Assembly (NCBI RefSeq): GCF_018607995.1
Contig: NZ_JABBAL010000015.1
Span: forward strand, 197,078 to 261,077
Source of the DNA: Planktotalea sp.
GTDB taxonomy: Bacteria; Pseudomonadota; Alphaproteobacteria; Rhodobacterales; Rhodobacteraceae
Reading direction: 5' to 3'
DNA length: 64,000 nt
Part shown: piece after piece, positions 1-9,500 of the stretch
Numbering within the stretch: the stretch's first letter is position 1
Layout of the letters: the number at the start of each line of letters is the position of its first letter
Notes under the pieces: model-generated
What the model was told of the DNA's origin: nothing
The model's input: only the letters and a program-made list of their open reading frames with translations
Database searches by the model: none
Program-made: the position numbers and the translations under genes

Positions 1-3000
1 CTGCACCATATGCTCCCGGTTTGGAACCGAAGACGCGTGACGTGTTGCCCTCTCGCTTGGCGCGTGCGGCGGCGGGGTTTTGAGCTTCAGACTCATCCAG
101 CGCCATGACAGCTTTGGCGGCGCTATCAACGAGCGAGATCAACTGTGGAAACGCATCGCGGAAAAAGCCGGAAATGCGCAGTGTGACATCCACGCGAGGG
201 CGACCAAGCACGCCTTCGGGCAGGACTTCGAAACCCGTCACACGGCGATTGGCACTGTCCCATTTTGGTTTTACGCCCATAAGTGCGAGCGCTTGCGCGA
301 TGTCGTCGCCACCCGTGCGCATGTTGGCCGTGCCCCAAGCAGTCAGCAGCATCGTGCGCGGCCAATCCCCATGGGTTTGTAGGTGCTTTTCAATCAGCAG
401 ATTGGCTGATTTCCACCCGAGGGCCCAAGCGGTTGGTGTCGGCACTGCGCGACTATCGACGGAGAAGAAATTGCGCCCTGTTGGGAGTACATCAAGGCGA
501 CCTCTGGTTGGTGCGCCGGACGGAGCGGGCGGGACGAATTTTCCGTCGAGTGCGGTCAAAAGACCGTTCATTTCGGAAGGGCCACACGTACGTAGATTGG
601 GGAGAACGGTCTTGTGAAGCTCGTCTAGAACAGGGGCGGTTTCGATGAATTTCTCAGGCTTTTTTTGCCAGTTGATCGCCTCCATCGCGAGCAGTTCTAG
701 GCGCTCAACCGTGTCCCCATTTGAACGCCATGTGTCAGTGCTAATGGCTTCCAGCATCGCGTGACGCGGGCCCCTGTAAGCCTGCCCCATCTCGCAATCG
801 AGCGGATCAATATCAACGTCGCAATCGCTGGCTAAAGCACGGATCAACGACGCATCGCCATGCACGCCTGTGCCGCGTGGGACACGAACCAAAGCAATCG
901 CCAAATCGCGTTCCAAGTCATTCACTGGCGAGCTGCCGAAGATATGCAATCCGTCCCTGATTTGCGCTTCTTTCAATTCACATAGATAGGAGTCTAGCTT
1001 GGCCAGATCGCTATCTTCATCCTCTCCCGAAAGCCCCGCGTCTTTGTCGAGGCCTGTACTGGAGGTCATGCTCAGGATTTCGCGGCGCAAGTACTCAATG
1101 CGGCGCGGATCGACGCCAGCGGCTTCGTAGTATTCGTCTACCAGCGCTTCGAGGTCTTTCAGGGGGCCATATGTTTCAGCGCGCCCCAGTGGTGGGGTGA
1201 GGTGGTCGATTATCACAGCCTGCGCGCGACGTTTGGCTTGGGTGCCTTCGCCCGGGTCGTTCACGATGAAGGGATAGATGTGCGGCGTTGGGCCAAAGAC
1301 GGCCTCGGGCATGCAACTTTCAGACAGCGTGATGGCTTTTCCGGGGAGCCATTCGAGGTTGCCGTGTTTGCCCATATGTACAATCGCATGCGCACCTTGG
1401 ACGTGACGCAGCCAGATGTAAAAGGCGAGATAGTTATGCGGCGGAGCAAGATCGGGGGAATGGTATGTGTCCGTCGGATCAATATTGTAGCCGCGCGCGG
1501 GCTGCACGCCAACGACTGCGTTGCCATAGGTGAAGATGGAGAGCTTGAAGCCCTTGCCGGTGAAGAAAGGATCCTCCTCTGGTGCGCCCCAGCGTGTGGT
1601 GATTTGTTCGCGGGCATCGAAGGGCAGCGCGTTGAAGTGGTGTTTGTAAATATCGAGCGGCAGTGTTTCGCCGCCAGACTTCTCAGCGCGATCCGTAAGC
1701 CAATTGGTGGGACCGGACATTATTGTACTCATCAGCACGTCGCTATCGCTCGGCGCATCTTCAACAGTGTAGCCCGCATCGGCGAGAGCGTGCAGTGTGT
1801 TAACCGTCGCTTGGGGGGTGTCGAGCCCGACGCCATTGGCGAGACGACCGTCTTTGTTGGGGTAGTTGGCGAGGACCAATGCGACTTGGCGGTTTTCAAA
1901 GGACGTTTTGCGGAGCCTGGCCCAATTTGCGGTGAGCTTTGCCACGAATGCAATACGATCTCCTTGCGCGCGATAGGTCGCTATGGGGCACTCGGTTGCG
2001 TCGTCGAAATAGGCCTCTCCTTTGAAGGAGATCGCGCGCGACAGAATGCGTCCATCGACTTCGGGTAGTGCCACGTTCATCGCGATGTCGCGCGCGGAAA
2101 GACCTGTGAGACCGCCCGCCCACGCCTCTTCGGTTGAGCCTGCGAGTACGGCTTGAAAGATCGGTGCGTTGTTGGCGGCAGGCATGGTGAGCGGGTTGCT
2201 CGGTGCGTTGTCGCCTGAATGGGGTGAGCCGACGGCGAAGCTGGTGCAGTTGAGGATCACGCTAGGTGGTGCGGTGGTGAAGACTTGTTCGAGTGTGGCG
2301 ACGCTGACAGGATCTTTGAGGGAAGCCACAAAAAGCGGGAGCGGGTTCAAACCTGCTTTCGTTAGCGCTTTGGTGAGGCGGTTGATCGGGTGCAGGCCCG
2401 CGCCTTGGACAAGGGCGCGGTAGAAAATGATGGGAACAATGGGCGCGTCTTTGGTCCACGCAGATTGCGCTGCGTCGAGATTGGAGATACCCGCGCCCGG
2501 CCAATAGACGCCCGCGCGCAGGAGTGGGGCTGCGGCGCTGGGTTTCTCTGAGTTATCGAGCATGGATTTGGCGTAGCGGAGGAGGTTTTGCGCGTTGTCT
2601 GGGCCGCCTTCGACGCAGTAGGCCCAGAGTGCATCGTAGTCTGCATCGCTGACTGTGCTGAGGCGGCGCAGTTCTTCGTCGGGTTTATCATCGCCTGGGA
2701 GAAGGGCGAGCGGAACGCATGCGGTATGGAGTTGGGCCGCGTATTGCTCTGCGCCATATTTCCAATATCCGACGCCGCCTAGCACGCGCGCGATGACGAG
2801 TTTTGACTTGGATGCGCATTCGGCGATGTGCAGATCAACTGACATTGGGTGCATCAAGTGCATCATCGACGCAAGGCGGAGTGTTGATGGGTTTTCGAGC
2901 TGGCCGCGCGCATCTGAAAGCGCTGCGAGTTCTGAGTCAGCCGCCGAAATGATCACCACATCCGCTGGGGTCTGGCCGAGATCAACGGGCTCTTTGCCAT

Positions 3001-3037
3001 CATCTATGGAACCGGGGGTAGCGGCGAGCAGGTGCAT
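1..3037 (-). CDS. cobN: Cobaltochelatase subunit CobN (3' end outside window)
   Basis: Large subunit of the aerobic, ATP-dependent cobaltochelatase CobNST, which inserts cobalt into hydrogenobyrinic acid a,c-diamide during B12 synthesis in the cytoplasm. The frame is open from the ATG at 3037 to the left edge, about 1012 codons of a family that usually has 1200-1300, so the C-terminal part is missing only because the window ends. The N-terminus MHLLAATPGSIDDG, the stretch PHIYPFIVNDPGEG (near 1250-1290) and RVFGSKPGAYGAG (at the extreme left edge) are typical CobN sequence. It shares its strand with cobW and a GNAT gene but is separated from them by a small gene on the opposite strand at 3107-3268, so it probably has its own promoter. 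No riboswitch is visible directly in front of it. Confidence 0.95.
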   Translation of the reverse strand, partial: MHLLAATPGSIDDGKEPVDLGQTPADVVIISAADSELAALSDARGQLENPSTLRLASMMHLMHPMSVDLHIAECASKSKLVIARVLGGVGYWKYGAEQYAAQLHTACVPLALLPGDDKPDEELRRLSTVSDADYDALWAYCVEGGPDNAQNLLRYAKSMLDNSEKPSAAAPLLRAGVYWPGAGISNLDAAQSAWTKDAPIVPIIFYRALVQGAGLHPINRLTKALTKAGLNPLPLFVASLKDPVSVATLEQVFTTAPPSVILNCTSFAVGSPHSGDNAPSNPLTMPAANNAPIFQAVLAGSTEEAWAGGLTGLSARDIAMNVALPEVDGRILSRAISFKGEAYFDDATECPIATYRAQGDRIAFVAKLTANWARLRKTSFENRQVALVLANYPNKDGRLANGVGLDTPQATVNTLHALADAGYTVEDAPSDSDVLMSTIMSGPTNWLTDRAEKSGGETLPLDIYKHHFNALPFDAREQITTRWGAPEEDPFFTGKGFKLSIFTYGNAVVGVQPARGYNIDPTDTYHSPDLAPPHNYLAFYIWLRHVQGAHAIVHMGKHGNLEWLPGKAITLSESCMPEAVFGPTPHIYPFIVNDPGEGTQAKRRAQAVIIDHLTPPLGRAETYGPLKDLEALVDEYYEAAGVDPRRIEYLRREILSMTSSTGLDKDAGLSGEDEDSDLAKLDSYLCELKEAQIRDGLHIFGSSPVNDLERDLAIALVRVPRGTGVHGDASLIRALASDCDVDIDPLDCEMGQAYRGPRHAMLEAISTDTWRSNGDTVERLELLAMEAINWQKKPEKFIETAPVLDELHKTVLPNLRTCGPSEMNGLLTALDGKFVPPAPSGAPTRGRLDVLPTGRNFFSVDSRAVPTPTAWALGWKSANLLIEKHLQTHGDWPRTMLLTAWGTANMRTGGDDIAQALALMGVKPKWDSANRRVTGFEVLPEGVLGRPRVDVTLRISGFFRDAFPQLISLVDSAAKAVMALDESEAQNPAAARAKREGNTSRVFGSKPGAYGA

Positions 3038-3106
3038 GGTGTGGCCTTACGAGTTGTGCGCGTGTCGCGCTTGGTGCATTGGGGGGCAAGCTATGAGGAA
3101 AATTTG

Positions 3107-3268
3107 ATGAACACGAAGAACCCAGATGCGCCGAAATTCGGCACGAATACGTACAACAAACATGACGATCATAAGGGCCATGCGCCGCGTCGTGCGCGCG
3201 GTAAGAAACGTTTGACCAAGGAAGAGATGCTTGAGCAAATAAAGAAGAACGCGGCTGATAAGGCATAA
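3107..3268 (+). CDS. Small basic hypothetical protein (53 aa)
   Basis: An unrecognised 53-residue protein, starting MNTKNPDAPKFG, rich in Lys, Arg, Asn and His in its first half and ending in a short charged helix-like stretch (LTKEEMLEQIKKNAADKA). The ATG at 3107 is preceded by GAGGAA (3095-3100), a good ribosome binding site, which is why this start is preferred over earlier in-frame codons. It lies between cobN and the GNAT gene, both on the other strand, and ends 2 nt before the GNAT stop. Codon use and the clear binding site argue for a real gene. There is no membrane segment or signal peptide. Function unknown; the basic character would fit nucleic acid or ribosome binding, but that is only a guess. 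Confidence 0.6.
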   Translation: MNTKNPDAPKFGTNTYNKHDDHKGHAPRRARGKKRLTKEEMLEQIKKNAADKA

Positions 3269-3270
3269 GT

Positions 3271-3735
3271 TCACGGGGTCGAACCCGTGAGCGTTTTTTC
3301 CATGAACAGGCTTTCGGGGGCTTCAACGTAGTCTCCGAAAGATCCGCAGAATGTGAAGCCGTTACGTTCGTAAAGACGGTGGGCTGCGTGGAGCGTGTCC
3401 CCCGTTTCGAGCTTGAGTGCGGTGAGATTGTGCTCTCGTGCTGAGTCTTCAATTTGGCGCAGGAGTGCGGCGGCGACACCTTTGCCGCGCGCGGCTTCAA
3501 GCGTGAACATCGATTTCACTTCACCGTAACCGTCTTTGATTGCCAGCGCGCCTGTGCCCAGAGTTTCTTGGCCCTCACGCGCGGCGAACAAGTGGATGTT
3601 GTCGGCCTCTAGCGCGTCTAAGTCCAAGAAATGGCAGGACTTAGGGGAGAAGAGCGACAGCATCAGTGCGTGGCTCATTTCCAGCAAATCTTGCGTGCCA
3701 GAGGCGCGTGGGGATGTGGGCTCAACGACGATCAT
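3271..3735 (-). CDS. GNAT family N-acetyltransferase
   Basis: A 154-residue single-domain GCN5-related acetyltransferase. The acetyl-CoA binding loop is visible as ARGKGVAAALLRQIE (about residues 80-95), followed by the C-terminal strand-helix-strand region with LYERNGFTFCGSFGDY, typical of the family. The length is normal. Its start overlaps the cobW stop by 4 bp, so it is translationally coupled to cobW. The substrate cannot be told from sequence. The cobW linkage could be simple operon neighbourhood rather than a role in B12 metabolism. Confidence 0.85.
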   Translation of the reverse strand: MIVVEPTSPRASGTQDLLEMSHALMLSLFSPKSCHFLDLDALEADNIHLFAAREGQETLGTGALAIKDGYGEVKSMFTLEAARGKGVAAALLRQIEDSAREHNLTALKLETGDTLHAAHRLYERNGFTFCGSFGDYVEAPESLFMEKTLTGSTP

Positions 3736-4811
3736 GATGCTATTAGAGCTGCTGAAATTGCTGCATGATCGAGGCCAGCCTGACCAATCACAACGAGACG
3801 CGTGATGCGAGGATCAGTGCCGAAAGGCTTGTCAAAATAGGTGTCGACACGTGGACCAACGGCTTGCAACGTAAGACGCATGGGTTTGCCGCTCACCGCG
3901 GCGAAGCCTTTGAGACGTAAAATATCATGGGTGCGGATCACATCGGCGACTTGTTCTGCAAAAGTAGTGGCATCGGCGATTTCACCGCGCTCGACGACGA
4001 AACTCTCGAAAGCGTCGTGATCGTGATGATGGTGGTGATCGTCATGATGATCATCATCGTAATGCTCGTCGTCGTGATCATGATGGTGGTGATGTACTTC
4101 GTGGCGCGCTTCCATGTCACCTTCTGCGCCGATGCCTTTGCCGAGCAGAACATCAACAGGCAAAGCACCCATGGAGGCTTTGACGACCTGCACGCCATCG
4201 CGGCTCTCGGATTTGAGTTGCTTGGCGAGGGCATCAGATGCCTCTGCGCCCAAGAGATCGGACTTGTTGACGACTATCATATCCGCACAGGCGATTTGAT
4301 CCTCGAACAGCTCGGACAGCGGTGTCTCGTGATCAAGGTTCTCGTCCATTTTGCGCTGGGCATCGACGGCCGCAACGTTATGGGCGAAACGCCCCTCAGA
4401 CACGGCTTTGCCATCAACCACAGTTACAACGCCATCTACAGTGACTTGTGTGGAAATCTCTGGCCAATTGAACGCGCGGATGAGAGGTTGCGGCAGAGCG
4501 AGACCAGAGGTTTCGATCACGATGTGATCTGGCTTATTCTCGCGGGCGAGAAGCTTTTCCATGGTGGGGACGAAATCATCCGCGACGGTGCAACAGATGC
4601 AGCCGTTGGACAGCTCCATGATGTCATCTTCTGTGCAAGTATCATCACCGCACCCTTTGAGGATGTCGCCATCTACGCCAAGGTCGCCGAATTCATTTAT
4701 GATAAGCGCAATGCGCTTGCCTTCGGCATTTTCGAGCATGTGACGGATCAGCGTAGTCTTGCCTGCGCCGAGAAAACCAGTGATGACAGTGGCAGGAATT
4801 TTAGCAGGCAT
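3732..4811 (-). CDS. cobW: CobW family GTP-dependent metallochaperone
   Basis: A G3E-family P-loop GTPase of 359 residues that delivers a metal, here most likely cobalt for the CobN chelatase. The N-terminus has the Walker A motif GFLGAGKTTL (about residues 10-19), the metal-binding CxCC motif within NGCICCTV, and NKSD for guanine recognition. A C-terminal CobW_C domain follows a His/Asp-rich loop at about residues 235-262. That loop holds runs of five histidines alternating with Asp, far more than the minimum for the family. The ATG at 4811 (MPAKIPATVITG) has GGAG upstream and starts exactly at the conserved N-terminus. DUF1636 is divergent at 4846, so the 34-nt gap must hold control elements for both. 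Zinc (ZNG1-like) rather than cobalt delivery is possible, but cobN, DUF1636 and cbtAB nearby favour cobalt. Confidence 0.92.
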   Translation of the reverse strand: MPAKIPATVITGFLGAGKTTLIRHMLENAEGKRIALIINEFGDLGVDGDILKGCGDDTCTEDDIMELSNGCICCTVADDFVPTMEKLLARENKPDHIVIETSGLALPQPLIRAFNWPEISTQVTVDGVVTVVDGKAVSEGRFAHNVAAVDAQRKMDENLDHETPLSELFEDQIACADMIVVNKSDLLGAEASDALAKQLKSESRDGVQVVKASMGALPVDVLLGKGIGAEGDMEARHEVHHHHHDHDDEHYDDDHHDDHHHHHDHDAFESFVVERGEIADATTFAEQVADVIRTHDILRLKGFAAVSGKPMRLTLQAVGPRVDTYFDKPFGTDPRITRLVVIGQAGLDHAAISAALIAS

Positions 4812-4845
4812 GTGAGGTCTCCGATTGGACGAAAAAGTGCGAGAT

Positions 4846-5175
4846 ATGACCCGCGTCATTATTTGCGATACATGTGCCGCTGCGGGCGAGGCTCCGCAAG
4901 GGGAAGCATTTGCGCAAGATTTGCGTCAACGCGTGGGCGATGATGTTTCTGTTGAAACGACGTCGTGCATGAACCAGTGCGATACGCCTATCTCCTTGGC
5001 GTTGCGTGAAGAGGGAAAGGACATTTATTTGTTTCATTCCGTCGATCCCGCACAGGATTTGGACGCTACCTTGGCATTGATAGAGCTGTATCGGGTTCTG
5101 CAAGGGGGCACCATTGAAGATGCCCGCCCTGCGGGTCGTTTGCGGCACTGCCTGACGGCGCGTGTGCCGCGCTAG
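4846..5175 (+). CDS. DUF1636 metal-binding protein
   Basis: A 109-residue member of DUF1636, a thioredoxin-like ferredoxin-fold family often found beside cobW or cobalt transport genes. Four cysteines sit in the expected pattern: ICDTC near the N-terminus and TSCMNQC about 35 residues later, suggesting a 2Fe-2S cluster or metal site. The ATG at 4846 gives MTRVIICDTC. A TTG at 4825, nearer the GAGGT at 4813-4817, would add seven residues, so the exact start is uncertain. It is divergent from cobW and converges on cbtA with a 4-nt gap. The biochemical role is not established; involvement in cobalt handling is inferred from neighbours. Confidence 0.8.
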   Translation: MTRVIICDTCAAAGEAPQGEAFAQDLRQRVGDDVSVETTSCMNQCDTPISLALREEGKDIYLFHSVDPAQDLDATLALIELYRVLQGGTIEDARPAGRLRHCLTARVPR

Positions 5176-5179
5176 CGCG

Positions 5180-5863
5180 CTAGGCTGCATCGGCCTTTGT
5201 CCAGAACCATGCGCACAGGAAACCAAGGCTGGACCAACCCGCGAGAGCAGTTCCGAAGCTGAGTGCTGCGAAACGTGCAGAAAGCTCTGGCGGTGCCACG
5301 CCGAAATATGTGTCCAAGTAAGGCGCGCCGATGAGGTGAGGGGCGAGCAATAGGGGCACGCTCAGAAGGGCTGTCCACCTTTTGCTGAACGCGATTAAAG
5401 CCAGCGCGATTGCTGTTACGATAATCGTCATCGCCCACCATGCTTGACGAGGGCCCACTTCGGATCCGATTGTACCTGGAAGCCCGGGCGGTTGGCCAAT
5501 ACCAGGCGCAAGCTGTACGGCGACAAAGCCAGCGACGCCCCAGATAAGGCCGATGCGTGGCGTAATGCCGTGGCCTTTGCCATTGGCAAAAACCATCAGC
5601 GCGAGCAGGATTAGCCCGTAGCCCGTGTAGGTAATCATGTTAAACGCAAGCGTCATTCCGTGGCGCGCAAAATCTGTGCCAATGGAGGGCTGAATACGAT
5701 CAGACTGGGTCGAACCGTCGGTAGCGAAATGAATGCGCTCACCTGTTTCATAAAGCTCACCCTCCATCAAATGAGAGATCACAAACGTGAATTGCAACAG
5801 AGCGGCAATCAGCCCTGCGGCAACGCCAGCGAGCACTGCGCTGGTCAGCAAATTTTTTGTCAT
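5180..5863 (-). CDS. cbtA: Cobalt transporter subunit CbtA
   Basis: A 227-residue inner-membrane protein of the CbtA family with about five hydrophobic segments, beginning MTKNLLTSAVLAGVAAG. CbtA works with the small protein CbtB as a predicted cobalt importer found behind B12 riboswitches in alphaproteobacteria. The second gene of the pair, it follows cbtB with a 21-nt gap. A conserved polar loop with GELYETGERIHF follows the first membrane helix, and the PPGLPG and APPELSARFAAL stretches are typical for the family. Control is most likely by the cobalamin riboswitch in front of cbtB. Confidence 0.88.
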   Translation of the reverse strand: MTKNLLTSAVLAGVAAGLIAALLQFTFVISHLMEGELYETGERIHFATDGSTQSDRIQPSIGTDFARHGMTLAFNMITYTGYGLILLALMVFANGKGHGITPRIGLIWGVAGFVAVQLAPGIGQPPGLPGTIGSEVGPRQAWWAMTIIVTAIALALIAFSKRWTALLSVPLLLAPHLIGAPYLDTYFGVAPPELSARFAALSFGTALAGWSSLGFLCAWFWTKADAA

Positions 5864-5884
5864 TGGCTGGTTAGAGCGCTGCGC

Positions 5885-6055
5885 TTAGTGGCAGGGAAAT
5901 GCCATCGCGTGACGCTGATCGTGCGCCGCGTCGTGCAATACTGTTGCTTGAGCAATGCCAGATGCCATTAGCAAAAACACACCTGCAAGCATTGCGATTG
6001 CGAGGCCCATTGCAGAGCTGTCAGAGCGTTCAATTGTTGCTGCATTCGTCGTCAT
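5885..6055 (-). CDS. cbtB: Cobalt transporter subunit CbtB
   Basis: A 56-residue single-span membrane protein. One hydrophobic helix (GLAIAMLAGVFLLMASGIAQ) is followed by a short tail with four histidines and one cysteine (LHDAAHDQRHAMAFPCH), the metal-binding signature of CbtB. The ATG at 6055 is preceded by AAGGAG at ideal spacing; a longer in-frame start at 6100 would run back into the riboswitch expression platform and is rejected. It is first in the cbtBA unit, which is led by a cobalamin riboswitch. Confidence 0.9.
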   Translation of the reverse strand: MTTNAATIERSDSSAMGLAIAMLAGVFLLMASGIAQATVLHDAAHDQRHAMAFPCH

Positions 6056-6070
6056 AGTCTTCTCCTTCGT

Positions 6071-6088
6071 GCCGTCACACCCGACGGC
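6071..6088 (-). promoter_or_regulatory. Hairpin between B12 riboswitch and cbtB RBS
   Basis: A perfect 6-bp stem (GCCGTC/GACGGC) with a 6-nt loop lies immediately upstream of the AAGGAG ribosome binding site of cbtB. Its place directly after the B12 box suggests it is part of the expression platform, acting on translation rather than as a terminator, since no U-tract follows. The mechanism is inferred. Confidence 0.45.
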
Positions 6089-6104
6089 ATATGTGGTCAT
6101 TCAC

Positions 6105-6275
6105 ATGCAAGGCTGGTCTCCTGGCTCGCGGGTCGAAGCATTTTGGCGTCTTCCCAGATCTTGCGATCCAGTGACTTGGTGCCAAACGCTCGCCGCTTAC
6201 AGTCGCGGGGGCGGCTGCGGCTTTGGGTCCCTGATTGGATCCCCCATTTCCGCATTCCCATTTGACCCGTAGACG
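6105..6275 (-). ncRNA. Cobalamin (AdoCbl) riboswitch
   Basis: Read on the minus strand this leader contains the conserved B12 box AGCCAGGAGACCAGCC (6111-6126), the upstream CAAGTCACTGG segment, the GGGAATGCGG segment near 6251-6260, and the GCCGCAGCCGCCCCCGCGACTG region between them, the standard order of a cobalamin riboswitch. It stands about 50 nt before cbtB, so B12 would switch off cobalt import. The exact 5' and 3' ends of P1 were not resolved. Confidence 0.93.
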
Positions 6276-6521
6276 CTTTGCGTCACTAATCGGGTACCAT
6301 GCATGGGTTCAGATGGCCCTGAATCGCCCCAGCCGTCAAGGTCGATAGCGACATCGCGTAGGAGTTTAGCGAACTGCTGGTCCGCGCGGAAATCCGCCTC
6401 AAAACGCAATATCTTGTGGATAAGTCCGATTTGAAGTGCATATAAAGGGGCGTCGCGTTGACTCGTGCCGTTCCTCTGTTCAAAGTCAGGCACCAAAGAA
6501 TCAACGGCGAGAGCAGCAGAC
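6276..6521. other. Intergenic region between riboswitch and smc
   Basis: About 245 bp hold the promoters of the divergent cbtBA leader and of smc. The only structure seen is a small GACGCAAAGCGTC hairpin at the riboswitch side. A minus-strand reading through here is open for some distance but has no convincing start, and is not called a gene. Confidence 0.5.
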
Positions 6522-9500
6522 GTGCGCTTTTCAAAACTCAAACTGCAAGGCTTTAAGAGTTTCGTGGACCCCACGGATCTCATCATTGCGGATGGTTTGA
6601 CAGGTGTCGTTGGCCCGAATGGCTGTGGCAAATCCAACCTTCTTGAAGCGTTGCGCTGGGTGATGGGCGAAAACCGCCCTACCGCGATGCGCGGCGGCGG
6701 GATGGAGGATGTGATCTTCGCAGGTGCAGCCACGCGACCTGCGCGCAACTTCGCGGAGGTGAGTTTACAGATAGATAACTCCGAGCGGCTCGCACCTGCG
6801 GGGTTCAATGATCTCGACACTTTGGACGTGGTTCGACGCATCACCCGCGATGTGGGTAGTGCCTATAAAACCAACGGTAAAGATGTGCGTGCGCGCGATG
6901 TGCAGATGTTGTTTGCGGATGCCTCAACCGGTGCGCATTCCCCTGCGTTGGTTCGGCAGGGCCAGATTGCCGAACTGATCAACGCCAAACCTAAGAACCG
7001 TCGTCGTATTCTTGAGGAAGCGGCGGGTATCTCGGGCCTCTATCAACGCCGTCACGAGGCGGAGCTGAAGTTGAAAGGGGCAGAAACCAACCTTGCCCGC
7101 GTTGATGATGTGATTGAACAATTGGCATCGCAAATGAGCCAGCTCGCCCGTCAAGCGCGGCAGGCGTCGCGGTATCGCGCGATCGGGGATGAGTTGCGTC
7201 AAGCGGAGGGCATGTTGCTTTATCGTCGTTGGCGTGAAGCGGATGACGCGCGTTTGCAGGCCGAAGAAGAATTGCGTGGTCGCACCACGGCTGCGGCACA
7301 GGCTGAAAGTGCTGCGCGTCAAGCTGCGAAAGCACGTTTGGAGGCGGAAGGTCTCTTGCCACCTTTACGCGAAGAAGAAGCTGTGTCCGCTGCGATTTTG
7401 CAGCGTTTGCAGGTTCAGCGCGATACGTTAAATGACGACGAAGCCCGCGCCTTGCAAACGATTGAGACGTTGAAAAACAGGATCGTGCAGCTTGATAAAG
7501 ACATGGAGCGGGAAGGCTCACTAAACCGCGATGCGGGCGAAACGATTGAGCGTTTGGAATGGGAAGCGCGCGAATTGAGTAAAGCCTCTGAGGGGCATGA
7601 GGACCGCCTCGAGGCTGCCGCTGAGGAAGCGCGCTCTGCCGCTGCGATTTTGCAAGATCGCGAAGCGGATCTGTCCGAGCGCACAGAAGATGTGGCGCGT
7701 TTGGCTGCGCGCCATCAATCGGCCTACCGCGTTTTGACCGATAGCCGGAAAATGCTGGAACGCAGCGAAGGCGAAGCAGATCGCGCGCGTGTCGCGGTTG
7801 AAGCCTCGCGCACTGCGTTGGGTCAAGCTGAAAGCGATATGCAGACGGCGGCGGGCAAAGAGAAAGACGCGATTGCAACGGCAGAGCGCGCGGAAGCGGC
7901 GCTGGCTGCGGCGGAAGTTGCGCGTACTGAAACGCAAGCGCGCGAGGCGGACGCACGCGCGGAGCGATCTGAGGCCGAGGGCGAAGCCAACGCGCTGCGC
8001 GCGGAGGTCACGGCCTTGGCAAAGCTGCTCGAGCGCGACACGGCAGAAGGCGGTCAGATTTTGGATCGCCTGCAAGTAGAACAGGGCTTTGAGAAAGCGC
8101 TGGGCGCGGCTTTGGCGGATGATTTACGCGCCCCTGAAGTGGAGAGTGATGGTCCCTCAGGTTGGCGTATTTTGCCAAGCTATGAGGATCGCCAACATTT
8201 GCCTGAAGGCGTGACATCTTTGGCGCGGCACGTGTCTGTGCCGGATGTACTAGAGCGTCGTGCAAGCCAGATTGGCTTGGTTGATGCAGATGACGGCCAG
8301 CGCTTGCAGGCTCAGCTGAAGCCTGGTCAGAGACTTGTGTCGCTTGAGGGGGATTTGTGGCGTTGGGACGGCTATCGCGCATGGGCTGAAGATGCGCCCT
8401 CTGCTGCGGCTTTACGCCTTGAACAACTCAACCGTTTGGAAGTTCTCAAACAGGAAATGGAGCGCGCTACGTCGCGTGTGGAAGCAGCGCAGCGCGCCCA
8501 TGAAACGCTGACAAATCGCTTGGCAGAGTTGACTGGCGCAGACCGTGATGCGCGTGAGGCACGCAAGGATGCGGATCGTTTGGTCAATGATGCTGCGCGC
8601 GCTTTGAGTCGTGCGGAAGCGGATCGCAATCTTGCGGAAGGTAAGTTGGAAAGCCTTGGTTTGGCCGTCACACGCCATGAAGAAGACGCTATGGCTGCGC
8701 GCAAACAGGTGGTCGAGGGCGAGCAAGTTGTTGCGAGTCTTGGCGATTTGGAAGAAGCGCGTGCAGGCGTGGAAGATGTAAAGATGGCTGTTGAGGCGTC
8801 ACGGATCACGATGATGGCGCGACGCTCTCAGCATGATGAATTGCGTCGCGAAGGTGATGCGCGTCTGAAACGTTCGCAAGAGGTCACGAAAGAGGTCAGC
8901 GGCTGGCGGCACCGTTTGGAAACCGCAGAGAAACGCATCGCGGAATTGGCGGAGCGCAAAGCCGGATCAGAAGTTGATCTGGGCGATGCGAGTGCCGCGC
9001 CTGCCGAGATTGTCGCGAAACGCGAAGAGTTAAGTGATGCGATTTCAACCGCTGAAATGCGACGCAGTGCAGCGGGCGATGCTCTGGCCGCTGCGGAAAC
9101 ACAGCTGCGCGCTGCTGTTGAAAGTGAGCGCGAAGCGGAGCGCGCGGCCTCGGAAGCTCGCGAAGCGCGCGCGCGTTCCGAAGCGCGCACGGATGCAGCG
9201 CGCGAGACCGTCGTTTATGCTGCCGAACGTATTTCTGAAGAGATGGAAACGAGCCCTGTGGAACTGCTAGAAACGCTTGAGGTGGACGTCGATAAAATGC
9301 CCGCCTCTGGCGTGATTGAAGCGGATGTGAACCGTTTGAAACGCCAGCGTGACGCATTGGGTGCGGTGAATCTGCGTGCAGAGGAAGACGCCAAAGAGGT
9401 TCAGGTTGAGCATGACACGCTTGTGGGCGAGAAGGCGGACTTAGAAGAAGCGATCAAGACTTTGCGCGGTGGTATTGCCGGCCTGAACCGCGAAGGTCGC

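Noticed and set aside
1202-2068. Plus-strand open frame of 288 codons at the left end
   Set aside because: Antisense to CobN, which is open throughout this region and carries family motifs.
3927-4943. Long plus-strand open frame (338 codons) opposite cobW
   Set aside because: It is the antisense of cobW; its MVVIVMM-like run is the complement of the His/Asp codons, and cobW has conserved motifs and a ribosome site.
6276-6521. Possible minus-strand gene between smc and the B12 riboswitch
   Set aside because: The open frame runs through the smc start antisense and the riboswitch, without a start or ribosome site.
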